DNA of 64,000 bases. It comes from Streptomyces flaveolus. Its GTDB lineage: Bacteria; Actinomycetota; Actinomycetes; Streptomycetales; Streptomycetaceae. Under the pieces are notes generated by a model. That model searched no databases. It saw only the letters and a list, made by a program, of their open reading frames with translations, and was not told the origin of the DNA. The position numbers were made by a program, and so were the translations under genes. The stretch covers positions 260,758-324,757 of the forward strand of contig NZ_BMRV01000005.1 in the NCBI RefSeq assembly GCF_014648815.1. The letters run 5' to 3'. Below, one piece after another: positions 1-7,853 of this stretch (positions within the stretch are counted from its first letter, which is position 1; each line of letters starts with the position of its first letter).

Positions 1-987
1 GGCGTCGTCCGCACCCTGCGCGCGCCCGAGTTCGGCCTCGAGGTCGAGGTCGACCCCGCCGTCTCCTCCGTGGCCGCCGCCTTCGCCCGCGCCGGCATGC
101 CCTGGGACGACGCCCATGTGGTGGTCGCCCACCCCCGTACGCTGCGCCGCGCCGTGAACGTATGCCGGGCCCACAGCAAGGTCGCGGTCCTCACCTCCCC
201 GGGCGCCGGACCCGCCGAACTCGGCCTCCTGATGGAGGGCATCCACCGCACCTTCGTCATCTGCGAGGAACTCGGCACCGCCCGCGAGCAGGTCACCGTC
301 GTCACCTCCGACAAGGCCGCCGACCACACCTGGCGCGACCCGAACGTCGTCATCGTCGTCGGCGGCGCCACCGGCCCGGGCACCCCGTCCGACGGGAGCG
401 GCTGGATCGCCGGCCGGGACCCCGCCACCGGGCCGCGCGGCTGGTCGCTGCCCGCCGAGGCCTACGGCGGCGAACTCGGCGAGGGCGAGACCGAACTGCT
501 GCGCACGGCCCAACTCGCCCGGCTCGGGCCGCGCCTCGGGGACCTCGTGTGGGACATCGGCTGCGGCAGCGGAGCCTTCGCCACCGAGGCCGCGCGCGGC
601 GGCGCCGCCGTCATCGCCGTCGACCGCGACCGGGACGCCTGCGCCCGTACCGAGGCCACCGCACGGCACTTCGGCGTCCAGCTCCAGACCGTGCACGGCA
701 CCGCCCCGCACGTCCTGGAGAACCTCCCCGAACCGGACGTCGTCCGCGTCGGCGGCGGGGGAGCGGCCGTCGTCTCCGCGGTCGCCGACCGCCGGCCGCA
801 GCGCATCGTCGCCCACGCGGCGACCCGCGACGCCGCCGAACTCGTGGGCAGGGACCTGTCGGAGCACGGTTACCGCGTCGAGTGCGCCCTGCTGCAGTCC
901 GTCGGACTCGACACCCGCGCCTGGACGGAGACGGAGCGGAGCGTCGCGTTCCTGCTCAGCGGGGTACTGCCCGACCGCGCCCCGTGA
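1..987 (+). CDS. cobL: Precorrin-6Y C5,15-methyltransferase (decarboxylating), C-terminal part; 5' end outside window
   Basis: The reading frame is open from base 1, so the gene begins upstream; the visible part is 328 codons. The first ~120 residues look like the end of a CbiE-type tetrapyrrole methylase. The rest is a CbiT-type class I methyltransferase with the SAM-binding motif DIGCGSGAFATEAA (bases ~553-594) and an acidic residue ending the next strand (AVDRDRDA). By family knowledge the fused enzyme methylates C5 and C15 of precorrin-6Y and removes the C12 acetate carboxyl in cobalamin synthesis. The following gene is also a cobalamin gene, which supports the call. It ends in TGA with no good terminator directly behind it. 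Confidence 0.88.
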   Translation, partial: GVVRTLRAPEFGLEVEVDPAVSSVAAAFARAGMPWDDAHVVVAHPRTLRRAVNVCRAHSKVAVLTSPGAGPAELGLLMEGIHRTFVICEELGTAREQVTVVTSDKAADHTWRDPNVVIVVGGATGPGTPSDGSGWIAGRDPATGPRGWSLPAEAYGGELGEGETELLRTAQLARLGPRLGDLVWDIGCGSGAFATEAARGGAAVIAVDRDRDACARTEATARHFGVQLQTVHGTAPHVLENLPEPDVVRVGGGGAAVVSAVADRRPQRIVAHAATRDAAELVGRDLSEHGYRVECALLQSVGLDTRAWTETERSVAFLLSGVLPDRAP

Positions 988-1333
988 TCGGATCGTCGTA
1001 CCGCGCGGGGTAGGCTGGCGGATTGTTGTACCGCACTCGGACACCGGACGCTTCGTCGTCCAATGTCCTGAAAACCCGCCAGTTTTGGGCGGCGTGTGGT
1101 ACGGCAGAACCGGAGGACGCGCAACGTGGCGCAGTCCACAGCGGGCCGTCGCGGATCAAGCTGTCGTGACGGGGGAACGACCGCGACAATGCCACTCAAT
1201 GGCTTTGTCGTCTTTTCCGGCGGGTCGTTCGTGCCGCTGGGCACGCACGCTCGTTCTTCACTACGGGGCGGTCGGTGCGCCGTCCCGGGTGAGCTGGTCG
1301 TAGAAGCACTAACCGATGGGCGAGGGGTTACGC
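988..1333 (+). other. Non-coding spacer between cobL and the bluB-cobT fusion
   Basis: This 346-bp stretch is clearly less GC-rich than its flanks. Open frames cross it on both strands but show no Streptomyces codon bias. It contains a hairpin with a T-rich tail (1184-1210, listed separately). I looked for a B12 box and the cobalamin riboswitch core, expected in front of such genes, and did not find them. It may hold the promoter or leader of the downstream gene. Confidence 0.5.
1184..1216 (+). promoter_or_regulatory. Hairpin with T-rich tail in the leader of the bluB-cobT gene (attenuator or terminator-like)
   Basis: CGACAA pairs with TTGTCG and GCCA with TGGC, separated by one T-T mismatch and closing a CTCAA loop (1184-1210). 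TCTTTT follows at 1211-1216. The element lies about 200 bp after cobL and 120 bp before the next start codon. It could be a late terminator for cobL, an attenuator for the next gene, or a protein-binding palindrome. The structure is read directly; the function is inference. Confidence 0.4.
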
Positions 1334-4300
1334 ATGACCGACACCGGCCAGATCCCGGGCGAGGGGCTGCCGGAGAACTCAGGCATGGTGGAGCAGCCGG
1401 GCGTCCCCGCATCCGGCGCGTACACCTACCTCTCCGAGACCACCGCCGAGGACGAGGACCTCCTGCTGCTGCCGGGTGCCCAGAGCGCCTGGGGCAACGA
1501 GGTCGCGCCGCCCGCGCCGGAGCCGGTCGTCGAGACCGTGCACCAGCCGGGTCCGCACGAGATGTCCGGCCGCGACAGCGGTTCGGTCGACCTCGGCGGC
1601 GTCCGCCTGCCGGAACCGGCCGCGGAGCCCACGGCCGCGCCGTCCCCGCCGCGCCGGCCCCTGCACCTCGGTCCGCCGATCCCCGACACCTCCGCCAGCC
1701 CCGTCCGCTCCCTCGCCGACCGGGGCCCCGCCGACATGCCGGTGCGGCACGCCGGACCGCCGACCGTCGGCCCCGAGTACCTCGACGTCCCGCAGGCCGC
1801 CGCGATGCCTCCGCAGGGGGCTGCGCCCTGGGGCGCGCAGGCGGCCCCGTCGAGCGCCGGGGCGGCGCCTGCGGAAACGGTTGTTCCGGTACCGGAGCAG
1901 CGTCCCGAGCCGGTGGGTGCGGCCCAGGCACTCGTCACCCGCGTGGCGACGGAGGCCGTGGCGGCGACCGGCGCCGTCCCGACGCCGGGGGAGACCGGTG
2001 AGGCCGAGGCCCCGGCCGAGGGCGCCGGTGAGCCCGGAGCCGAGGCGGATACGCAGTCCGTGCCGGGTGACGGGACGGCCCCCGCGACGGGCGACGTGCC
2101 TGAGACCTACGGTGTCCTTGAGACCGATGATGCCCAGGAGACCGACGGTGCGCTCGGGGCCGGAGATGTGCCGGGAGCGGTGGCCGCACAGGAGCCGCCC
2201 GCACAGGAGCCCGGTGCCGTGCCGGCCCCTGAGGCGCTCGTGCCCGAGTCCGAGCCGGCTCCCGAGCCGGTTGCTCCTGAGTCCGAGCCGGTCGCCGAGG
2301 TTCCCGAGGCCGGTGCCGAGGCCGTGCCGGGACCGGAGGCCGACCAGACCGCCGCCGTGCTGTCCGCGCCGGAGGCCGGCGTCGAGCAGCCCGGCGCCTC
2401 GGAGCCTGCTCCCATACTGGTGCCGGGTGAGGGCGTGGCGGCCCCCGAGGTGCCCGTGTCCGAGCCCGCCGCGGGTGCAGAGGTGCCCGCGTCCGACTCC
2501 GCCCCGGCTTCCGAAGGCGTCGCCCCGTCCGAGCCGGCTCCCGAGCCCGAGCCCGTCGTCGAGGCGCTCGCGCCCGAGTCCGAGCCGGTTCCCGAGGCGC
2601 TCGCGCCCGAGTCCGAACCGGCTCCCGAGGCGCTCGCTCCCGAGTCCGTGCCGGCTCCCGAGTCGGTCGCTCCTGAGTCCGTGCCGGTCGCCGAGGTTCC
2701 CGAGGCCGTGCCGGCACCGGAGGCCGACCAGGCCGCCGCCGTGCTGTCCGCGCCGGAGGGCGGCGTCGAGCAGCCCGGCGCCTCGGAGCCTGCTCCCATA
2801 CTGGTGCCGGGTGAGGGCGTGGCGGCCCCCGAGGTGCCCGCGTCCGAGCCCATGCCGACCCCCGACGCGCCCGCGCCCGCCGCGGAAGTCGCCGAGCCGG
2901 CCGTGGCGGACGAGGCCGAGCCGATCGCCGAGCCGACGGAAGAGCCCGCGTCCCCGTCGTCCCCGGCCGTGGACCAGACCCGGTCCGTGGAGCCGACCCC
3001 GGTCGCCGAGCCGGCCCCGACTGTCGCCCCGCCCGTGGCGGCCGAGCCGGCCCCGTCGGCAGAGCCCGTCGTCCCGGCGGAGCCGAGCCCGACCGCCGAG
3101 CCCGTCGCCCAGGCCGAACCGACCGCGACCACCGAGCCGGCCCCGGCCCCCGCGCCGCAGCACCCCCAGCCCGCCGAAGCGCTCGCACCCGAGGACGCCC
3201 AGGCCCCCGCCGTGCCCGGACCCACCCCGGAGGCACCCGCGGACCCGACGGCCGCCCCCGCGTTCGTCGCCGAGGAGGCCGAGGAGGCCGCCGCCGTGCA
3301 GGACCACCTCGCGCAGCCGCACCCGGAACCGCCGCACACCGCCCAGGGCCCCCAGTCCCTGCCGGACACCGACGCGACGCCGCAGACGCACGCGGCCACG
3401 ACGCAGCCCGCAGCCCCGGCGGAGGCCCCGGTGCCCCACCCGGACCAGCCGGTGGGCCGGTTCGTGCCGGTCGGCGACGGCCAGGTGCCCACCACCCCGC
3501 ACCTCGCCCCGACCCCGCCCGAGGCCCTCGTCCTCCCCCCGGAGGCCCAGGAGGCCCAGGAGGCCCAGGAGGCACCGGCCCAGGACGCCGTCGCAGACGT
3601 CCCCGCCCCGCGCGAGGCCGACGCCGAACTCGTACAGAACGCCGACGACCTGGACACCCGGGACGCCGGACAGGAAGACCAGGAAGACCCGCACGTGAGC
3701 ACGGCCGCAGAGGCAGACGTACGACAGTCCACCGGCCCGGCCGCGCCCCCCTACGACGACGCCGAACGCGAGGCCGTCCTGAAGGTCATGCGGGAACGCC
3801 GGGACATCCGCAACGGCTTCCGCAGCGACCCCATTCCGCACGAGGTGCTGCTCCGCGTCCTGGAGGCCGCCCACACCGCGCCCTCCGTCGGCCACTCGCA
3901 GCCCTGGGACTTCGTCGTCATCCGCTCCGCCGACACGCGGCGCGCGATGCACGAACTGGCGATGCGTCAGCGCGACGCGTACGCGAAGTCCCTCCCCAAG
4001 GGCCGGGCCAAGCAGTTCAAGGAACTGAAGATCGAGGCCATCCTCGACACCCCGGTCAACATCGTCGTCACCGCCGACCCGACCCGCGGCGGACGGCACA
4101 CCCTGGGCCGGCACACCCAGCCGCAGATGGCGCCGTACTCCTCCGCGCTCGCCGTCGAGAACCTCTGGCTCGCCGCCCGCGCCGAGGGCCTCGGCGTCGG
4201 CTGGGTCAGCTTCTTCGACGAGCGCGAGATGGTCCGCGCCCTCGGCCTGCCCGAGCACCTGGAGGTCGTCGCCTACCTGTGCGTCGGGTACGTCGACGAG

Positions 4301-5467
4301 TTCCCGGACGAGCCCGAGCTGATGCAGGCCGGCTGGTCCAAGCGCCGCCCGCTGTCGTGGGTCGTCCACGAGGAGACGTACGGCCGCCGTGCCCTGCCCG
4401 GCGAGGCCCCGCACGACCTGCTCGCCGAGACCGTCGCGCAGATCCGCCCGCTGGACGCCAAGGCGCTCGGCGAGGCCTGGGAGCGCCAGAAGCGCATGAC
4501 CAAGCCGGCCGGCGCGCTCGGCATGCTGGAGATCATCTCCGCGCAGCTGTCCGGGCTTTCCCGGCAGTGCCCGCCGCCCATCCCGGAGCCCGCGGCCGTC
4601 GCCGTCTTCGCCGGTGACCACGGAGTGCACGCCCAGGGCGTCACGCCGTGGCCGCAGGAGGTCACCGCCCAGATGGTGGCCAACTTCCTGGGCGGGGGAG
4701 CGGTCTGCAACGCCTTCGCCACCCAGGTCGGCGCCGAGGTCTGCGTGGTGGACGTCGGTGTCGCCGCCGACCTGCCCGCCACCCCCGGTCTGCTGCCCCG
4801 CAAGGTCCGCGCCGGCACCTCCGACATGACCACCGGCCCCGCGATGACCCGCGAGGAGGCCGTGCAGGCCATCGAGGTGGGCATCGAGACCGCCCGCGAC
4901 CTGGTCGCGGCCGGCAACAAGGCGCTCCTGACCGGCGAGATGGGCATCGCGAACACCACCGCGTCCGCCGCCCTGATCTCCGTGTTCACGGGCGCCGACC
5001 CCGCCGAGGTCACGGGCCGCGGCACCGGCATCAACGACGAGACGCTGGCCCGCAAGACGGAGGTTGTGCGCCGCGCGCTGGACCTCCACCAGCCTGACCC
5101 GGCCGACCCCATCGGCGTGCTCGCGGCGATCGGCGGCTTCGAGCACGCGGCCATCGTCGGCCTGCTGCTCGGCGGCGCCTCCCTGCGCACCCCGGTGATC
5201 CTGGACGGCGTCAGCGCCGGCGCCGCCGCACTCGTCGCCCGCGCGATCGCCCCCGAGGTCCTCGCGGCTTGCATCGCCGGTCACCGCAGCGCCGAGCCCG
5301 GCCATGTCGCCGCGCTCAACAAGCTGGGCCTGCGCCCCCTGGTCGACCTCGACCTCCGCCTCGGCGAGGGCACCGGCGCGCTGCTCGCCCTGCCGATGGT
5401 GCAGAGCACGGCGCGGGCGATGCACGAGGTGGCGACGTTCGACTCCGCGGGCGTCACCGAGAAGTAG
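1334..5467 (+). CDS. cobT: BluB-CobT fusion: 5,6-dimethylbenzimidazole synthase / nicotinate-nucleotide-DMB phosphoribosyltransferase with long disordered N-terminus
   Basis: The protein has 1377 residues. Residues ~1-800 are low-complexity Pro/Ala/Glu/Val with an internal duplication and no recognisable fold. Residues ~805-1025 are a BluB-type flavin enzyme (RRDIR, then PSVGHSQPWDFV), which by family breaks down FMN to make DMB. Residues ~1030-1377 are CobT, with LDGVSAGAAAL and LGEGTGALLALP; Glu1345 in the latter corresponds to the catalytic Glu of the family. The fusion couples synthesis of the lower ligand to its activation for cobalamin assembly. ATG 1334 is chosen over the in-frame ATG at 1316 because GAGGGG lies just upstream of it. 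The role of the N-terminal tail is unknown. A perfect terminator follows. Confidence 0.9.
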   Translation: MTDTGQIPGEGLPENSGMVEQPGVPASGAYTYLSETTAEDEDLLLLPGAQSAWGNEVAPPAPEPVVETVHQPGPHEMSGRDSGSVDLGGVRLPEPAAEPTAAPSPPRRPLHLGPPIPDTSASPVRSLADRGPADMPVRHAGPPTVGPEYLDVPQAAAMPPQGAAPWGAQAAPSSAGAAPAETVVPVPEQRPEPVGAAQALVTRVATEAVAATGAVPTPGETGEAEAPAEGAGEPGAEADTQSVPGDGTAPATGDVPETYGVLETDDAQETDGALGAGDVPGAVAAQEPPAQEPGAVPAPEALVPESEPAPEPVAPESEPVAEVPEAGAEAVPGPEADQTAAVLSAPEAGVEQPGASEPAPILVPGEGVAAPEVPVSEPAAGAEVPASDSAPASEGVAPSEPAPEPEPVVEALAPESEPVPEALAPESEPAPEALAPESVPAPESVAPESVPVAEVPEAVPAPEADQAAAVLSAPEGGVEQPGASEPAPILVPGEGVAAPEVPASEPMPTPDAPAPAAEVAEPAVADEAEPIAEPTEEPASPSSPAVDQTRSVEPTPVAEPAPTVAPPVAAEPAPSAEPVVPAEPSPTAEPVAQAEPTATTEPAPAPAPQHPQPAEALAPEDAQAPAVPGPTPEAPADPTAAPAFVAEEAEEAAAVQDHLAQPHPEPPHTAQGPQSLPDTDATPQTHAATTQPAAPAEAPVPHPDQPVGRFVPVGDGQVPTTPHLAPTPPEALVLPPEAQEAQEAQEAPAQDAVADVPAPREADAELVQNADDLDTRDAGQEDQEDPHVSTAAEADVRQSTGPAAPPYDDAEREAVLKVMRERRDIRNGFRSDPIPHEVLLRVLEAAHTAPSVGHSQPWDFVVIRSADTRRAMHELAMRQRDAYAKSLPKGRAKQFKELKIEAILDTPVNIVVTADPTRGGRHTLGRHTQPQMAPYSSALAVENLWLAARAEGLGVGWVSFFDEREMVRALGLPEHLEVVAYLCVGYVDEFPDEPELMQAGWSKRRPLSWVVHEETYGRRALPGEAPHDLLAETVAQIRPLDAKALGEAWERQKRMTKPAGALGMLEIISAQLSGLSRQCPPPIPEPAAVAVFAGDHGVHAQGVTPWPQEVTAQMVANFLGGGAVCNAFATQVGAEVCVVDVGVAADLPATPGLLPRKVRAGTSDMTTGPAMTREEAVQAIEVGIETARDLVAAGNKALLTGEMGIANTTASAALISVFTGADPAEVTGRGTGINDETLARKTEVVRRALDLHQPDPADPIGVLAAIGGFEHAAIVGLLLGGASLRTPVILDGVSAGAAALVARAIAPEVLAACIAGHRSAEPGHVAALNKLGLRPLVDLDLRLGEGTGALLALPMVQSTARAMHEVATFDSAGVTEK
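2231..2851 (+). repeat. Imperfect direct duplication inside the N-terminal region of the BluB-CobT gene
   Basis: Two in-frame copies, 2231-2467 and 2627-2851, are nearly identical. Both encode Pro/Glu/Ala-rich sequence ending in the block GASEPAPILVPGEGVAAPEV. A 12-bp indel in the first part distinguishes them. Shorter ESEP-APE-type units lie between and around the copies, which suggests growth by slippage or unequal crossing-over. Confidence 0.85.
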
Positions 5468-5476
5468 CCGTCGCAC

Positions 5477-5514
5477 GGCTGGGGGACCGGGACCACACTC
5501 CCGGTCCCCCAGCC
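5477..5514 (+). terminator. Strong intrinsic hairpin after bluB-cobT
   Basis: A perfect 16-bp GC-rich stem (5477-5492 with 5499-5514) closes a CCACAC loop. It lies 10 bp past the stop codon. There is no T-run, which is usual for Streptomyces terminators. Confidence 0.85.
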
Positions 5515-5706
5515 GAGCCGTCGACCTGTCGACCTGTCGACTCCCGCGGTCGTGGGCACCCGTCCGCAGGGCGGAACGGCTGGGCACAACCGCCCACGGC
5601 CCGCACCGGCAACGCAGTCCAACCACCGGACCACCTGGGCCCCACGGGCCACCCCGCCATAAAATCCGCACGTCAGCGCCACCGCCGCAAGAGGAGCCGT
5701 CCCCTC

Positions 5707-6939
5707 ATGGCCGAACACCCCGCCTACCCCGTAGGCCTCCGCCTCACCGGCCGCCGTGTGGTCGTCCTCGGCGGCGGACAGGTCGCCCAGCGCCGCCTCC
5801 CGGCCCTCATCGCCGCGGGCGCGGACATCCGCCTCGTCTCCCCCGAGGCGACTCCCTCGGTCGAGGCCATGGCGGACGCGGGCGAGCTCACCTGGGAGAA
5901 GCGCCCGTACGCCGAAGGGGACCTCGCCGACGCCTGGTACGCCCTGATCGCCACCAGCGACACCACCGCCAACACCGCGGCCTCCGCCGAGGCCGAACGG
6001 CACCGCGTGTGGTGCGTCCGCTCCGACGACGCCGACGCGGCCACCGCCTGGACGCCGGCCACCGGCACCAGCGAGGGCGTGACGGTCGCCGTGCTCACCA
6101 CCGACGCCCGGGGCCGCGATCCCCGCCACACCGCCGCCATCCGCGACGCGGTCGTGGAGGGCCTGCGCGACGGCACCCTCGTCGCCCCGCACCACCGCAC
6201 CCGCACCCCCGGCGTCGCCCTGGTCGGCGGCGGCCCGGGCGACCCGGACCTGATCACCGTCCGCGGCCGCCGCCTGCTCGCCGAGGCCGACGTCGTCATC
6301 GCCGACCGGCTCGGCCCCCGCGACCTGCTCGCCGAGCTGCCGCCGCACGTCGAGGTCATCGACGCGGCGAAGATCCCCTACGGCCGGTTCATGGCGCAGG
6401 AGGCCATCAACAACGCGCTGATCGAGCACGCCAAGCAGGGCAAGTCGGTCGTACGGCTCAAGGGCGGCGACCCGTTCGTCTTCGGCCGGGGCATGGAGGA
6501 GGCGCAGGCGCTGGCCGAGGCGGGCATCGCGTGCACCGTCGTCCCCGGCATCTCCAGCTCCATCTCGGTCCCCGGCGCGGCCGGCATCCCGGTCACCCAC
6601 CGGGGCGTCGCCCACGAGTTCACCGTGGTCAGCGGGCACGTCGCCCCCGACGACGAGCGCTCCCTGGTCGACTGGCCGTCCCTCGCGAAGCTGACCGGCA
6701 CGCTGGTGATCCTCATGGGCGTCGACAAGATCGGCCGGATCGCCGAGACCCTCGTCGCGCACGGCAGGTCGCCCGAGACCCCGGTCGCCCTGGTCCAGGA
6801 GGGCACGACCGCCGCCCAGCGCCGGGTCGACGCCACCCTCGCCACGGTCGCCGAGACGGTCGTCGCCCAGGAGATCAAGCCCCCCGCGGTCATCGTCGTC
6901 GGCGACGTCGTCAACCAGGGACCGCAGGGAACCGTGTGA
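5707..6939 (+). CDS. cysG: Siroheme synthase: precorrin-2 dehydrogenase/ferrochelatase fused to uroporphyrinogen-III C-methyltransferase
   Basis: A 410-residue bifunctional enzyme. The N-terminal ~160 residues are a Rossmann domain with the NAD motif VVLGGGQVAQRR, for oxidation of precorrin-2. From residue ~170 follows a SAM-dependent uroporphyrinogen methylase with VGGGPGDPDLITVRG, VRLKGGDPFVFGRG and the glycine/serine loop GISSSISVPGA. The product feeds siroheme for sulfite/nitrite reductase, and precorrin-2 is shared with cobalamin synthesis, which fits the neighbours. ATG 5707 has AAGAGGAG upstream. It is somewhat shorter than E. coli CysG (457 aa), mainly in the N-terminal half. The TrmH gene begins 1 bp after its stop, so the two are probably co-transcribed. 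Confidence 0.92.
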   Translation: MAEHPAYPVGLRLTGRRVVVLGGGQVAQRRLPALIAAGADIRLVSPEATPSVEAMADAGELTWEKRPYAEGDLADAWYALIATSDTTANTAASAEAERHRVWCVRSDDADAATAWTPATGTSEGVTVAVLTTDARGRDPRHTAAIRDAVVEGLRDGTLVAPHHRTRTPGVALVGGGPGDPDLITVRGRRLLAEADVVIADRLGPRDLLAELPPHVEVIDAAKIPYGRFMAQEAINNALIEHAKQGKSVVRLKGGDPFVFGRGMEEAQALAEAGIACTVVPGISSSISVPGAAGIPVTHRGVAHEFTVVSGHVAPDDERSLVDWPSLAKLTGTLVILMGVDKIGRIAETLVAHGRSPETPVALVQEGTTAAQRRVDATLATVAETVVAQEIKPPAVIVVGDVVNQGPQGTV

Positions 6940-6940
6940 C

Positions 6941-7783
6941 ATGGCCGAACCCATCACCCTCCACGACCCCGACGACCCCCGTCTGCACGACTACACGAAC
7001 CTGACCGACGTCCAGCTCCGCCGCCGGCGCGAACCCGCCGAGGGCCTGTTCATCGCCGAGGGCGAGAAGGTCATCAGGCGGGCCGCCCAGGCGGGCTACG
7101 CGATGCGGTCGATGCTGCTGTCGGCCAAGTGGGTCGACGTCATGCGCGACGTCATCGACGCCACCCCCGCCCCGGTGTACGTGGTGGACCCCGCGCTCGC
7201 CGAACAGGTCACCGGCTACCACGTGCACCGCGGCGCCCTCGCCTCCATGCGGCGCGAACCGCTGCCCACGGTGTCCGACCTGCTGCGCGCGACGCCCGCG
7301 CACGGACGGGGAGAGGGCACGGTCCGCCGCGTCGCCGTCTTCGAGGACATCGTCGACCACGCCAACGTCGGCGCCGCCTTCCGCAACGCCGCCGCCCTCG
7401 GCGTCGACGCGGTCCTCCTCACCCCGCGCTGCGCGGACCCGCTCTACCGGCGGTCCGTGAAGGTGTCGATGGGCGCCGTCCTCCAGGTGCCGTGGACCCG
7501 CCTGGAGTCCTGGCCGGCGGACATCGACACGCTGCGCTCCGAGGGCTTCACGGTCGCCGCGCTCTGCCTGAGCGACCGAGCCGTCACCCTCGACGAACTC
7601 GCCGCGAAGCAACACGGGAAACTCGCCCTGCTCTTCGGCACGGAGGGCACCGGCCTCACCCCCGGGGCGCTCGCCGCGGCCGACGAGCACGTGCGCATCC
7701 CGATGGACGCCGGCGTCGACTCCCTCAACGTGGCAGCCGCCTCGGCGGTCGTCTTCTACGTCACCCGCCCGGGACCAGCCTGA
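6941..7783 (+). CDS. SpoU/TrmH-family RNA 2'-O-methyltransferase
   Basis: A 280-residue protein. An N-terminal substrate-binding domain (EGLFIAEGEKVIRRA) is followed by a SPOUT trefoil-knot methyltransferase. The three SpoU motifs are visible: DHANVGAAFRNAAALGVDAV (residues ~135-155), ALLFGTEGTGL, and IPMDAGVDSLNVAAASAVV near the C-terminus. The family transfers methyl from SAM to ribose 2'-OH in rRNA or tRNA; the target here cannot be told from sequence. It starts 1 bp after cysG and converges on the kinase gene downstream. Confidence 0.88.
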   Translation: MAEPITLHDPDDPRLHDYTNLTDVQLRRRREPAEGLFIAEGEKVIRRAAQAGYAMRSMLLSAKWVDVMRDVIDATPAPVYVVDPALAEQVTGYHVHRGALASMRREPLPTVSDLLRATPAHGRGEGTVRRVAVFEDIVDHANVGAAFRNAAALGVDAVLLTPRCADPLYRRSVKVSMGAVLQVPWTRLESWPADIDTLRSEGFTVAALCLSDRAVTLDELAAKQHGKLALLFGTEGTGLTPGALAAADEHVRIPMDAGVDSLNVAAASAVVFYVTRPGPA

Positions 7784-7853
7784 CCCCTGCCGCCCCCGGC
7801 AGCGCCGGGCCGTGCGGCGCGGGGCGTGGCGACGACGACCCGGACCGGGCGGA

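Noticed and set aside
988..1333. Cobalamin riboswitch ahead of the bluB-cobT gene
   Set aside because: I searched for the B12 box and the conserved core; only a short GCCACT-like match occurs, which is part of the hairpin at 1184. The architecture is missing.
1379..5671. Very long open frame on the minus strand opposite bluB-cobT (about 1430 codons)
   Set aside because: It is a by-product of GC-rich third positions in the real gene. Its composition is Arg/Gly-rich nonsense, it has no family motif, and the plus strand has clear BluB and CobT motifs.
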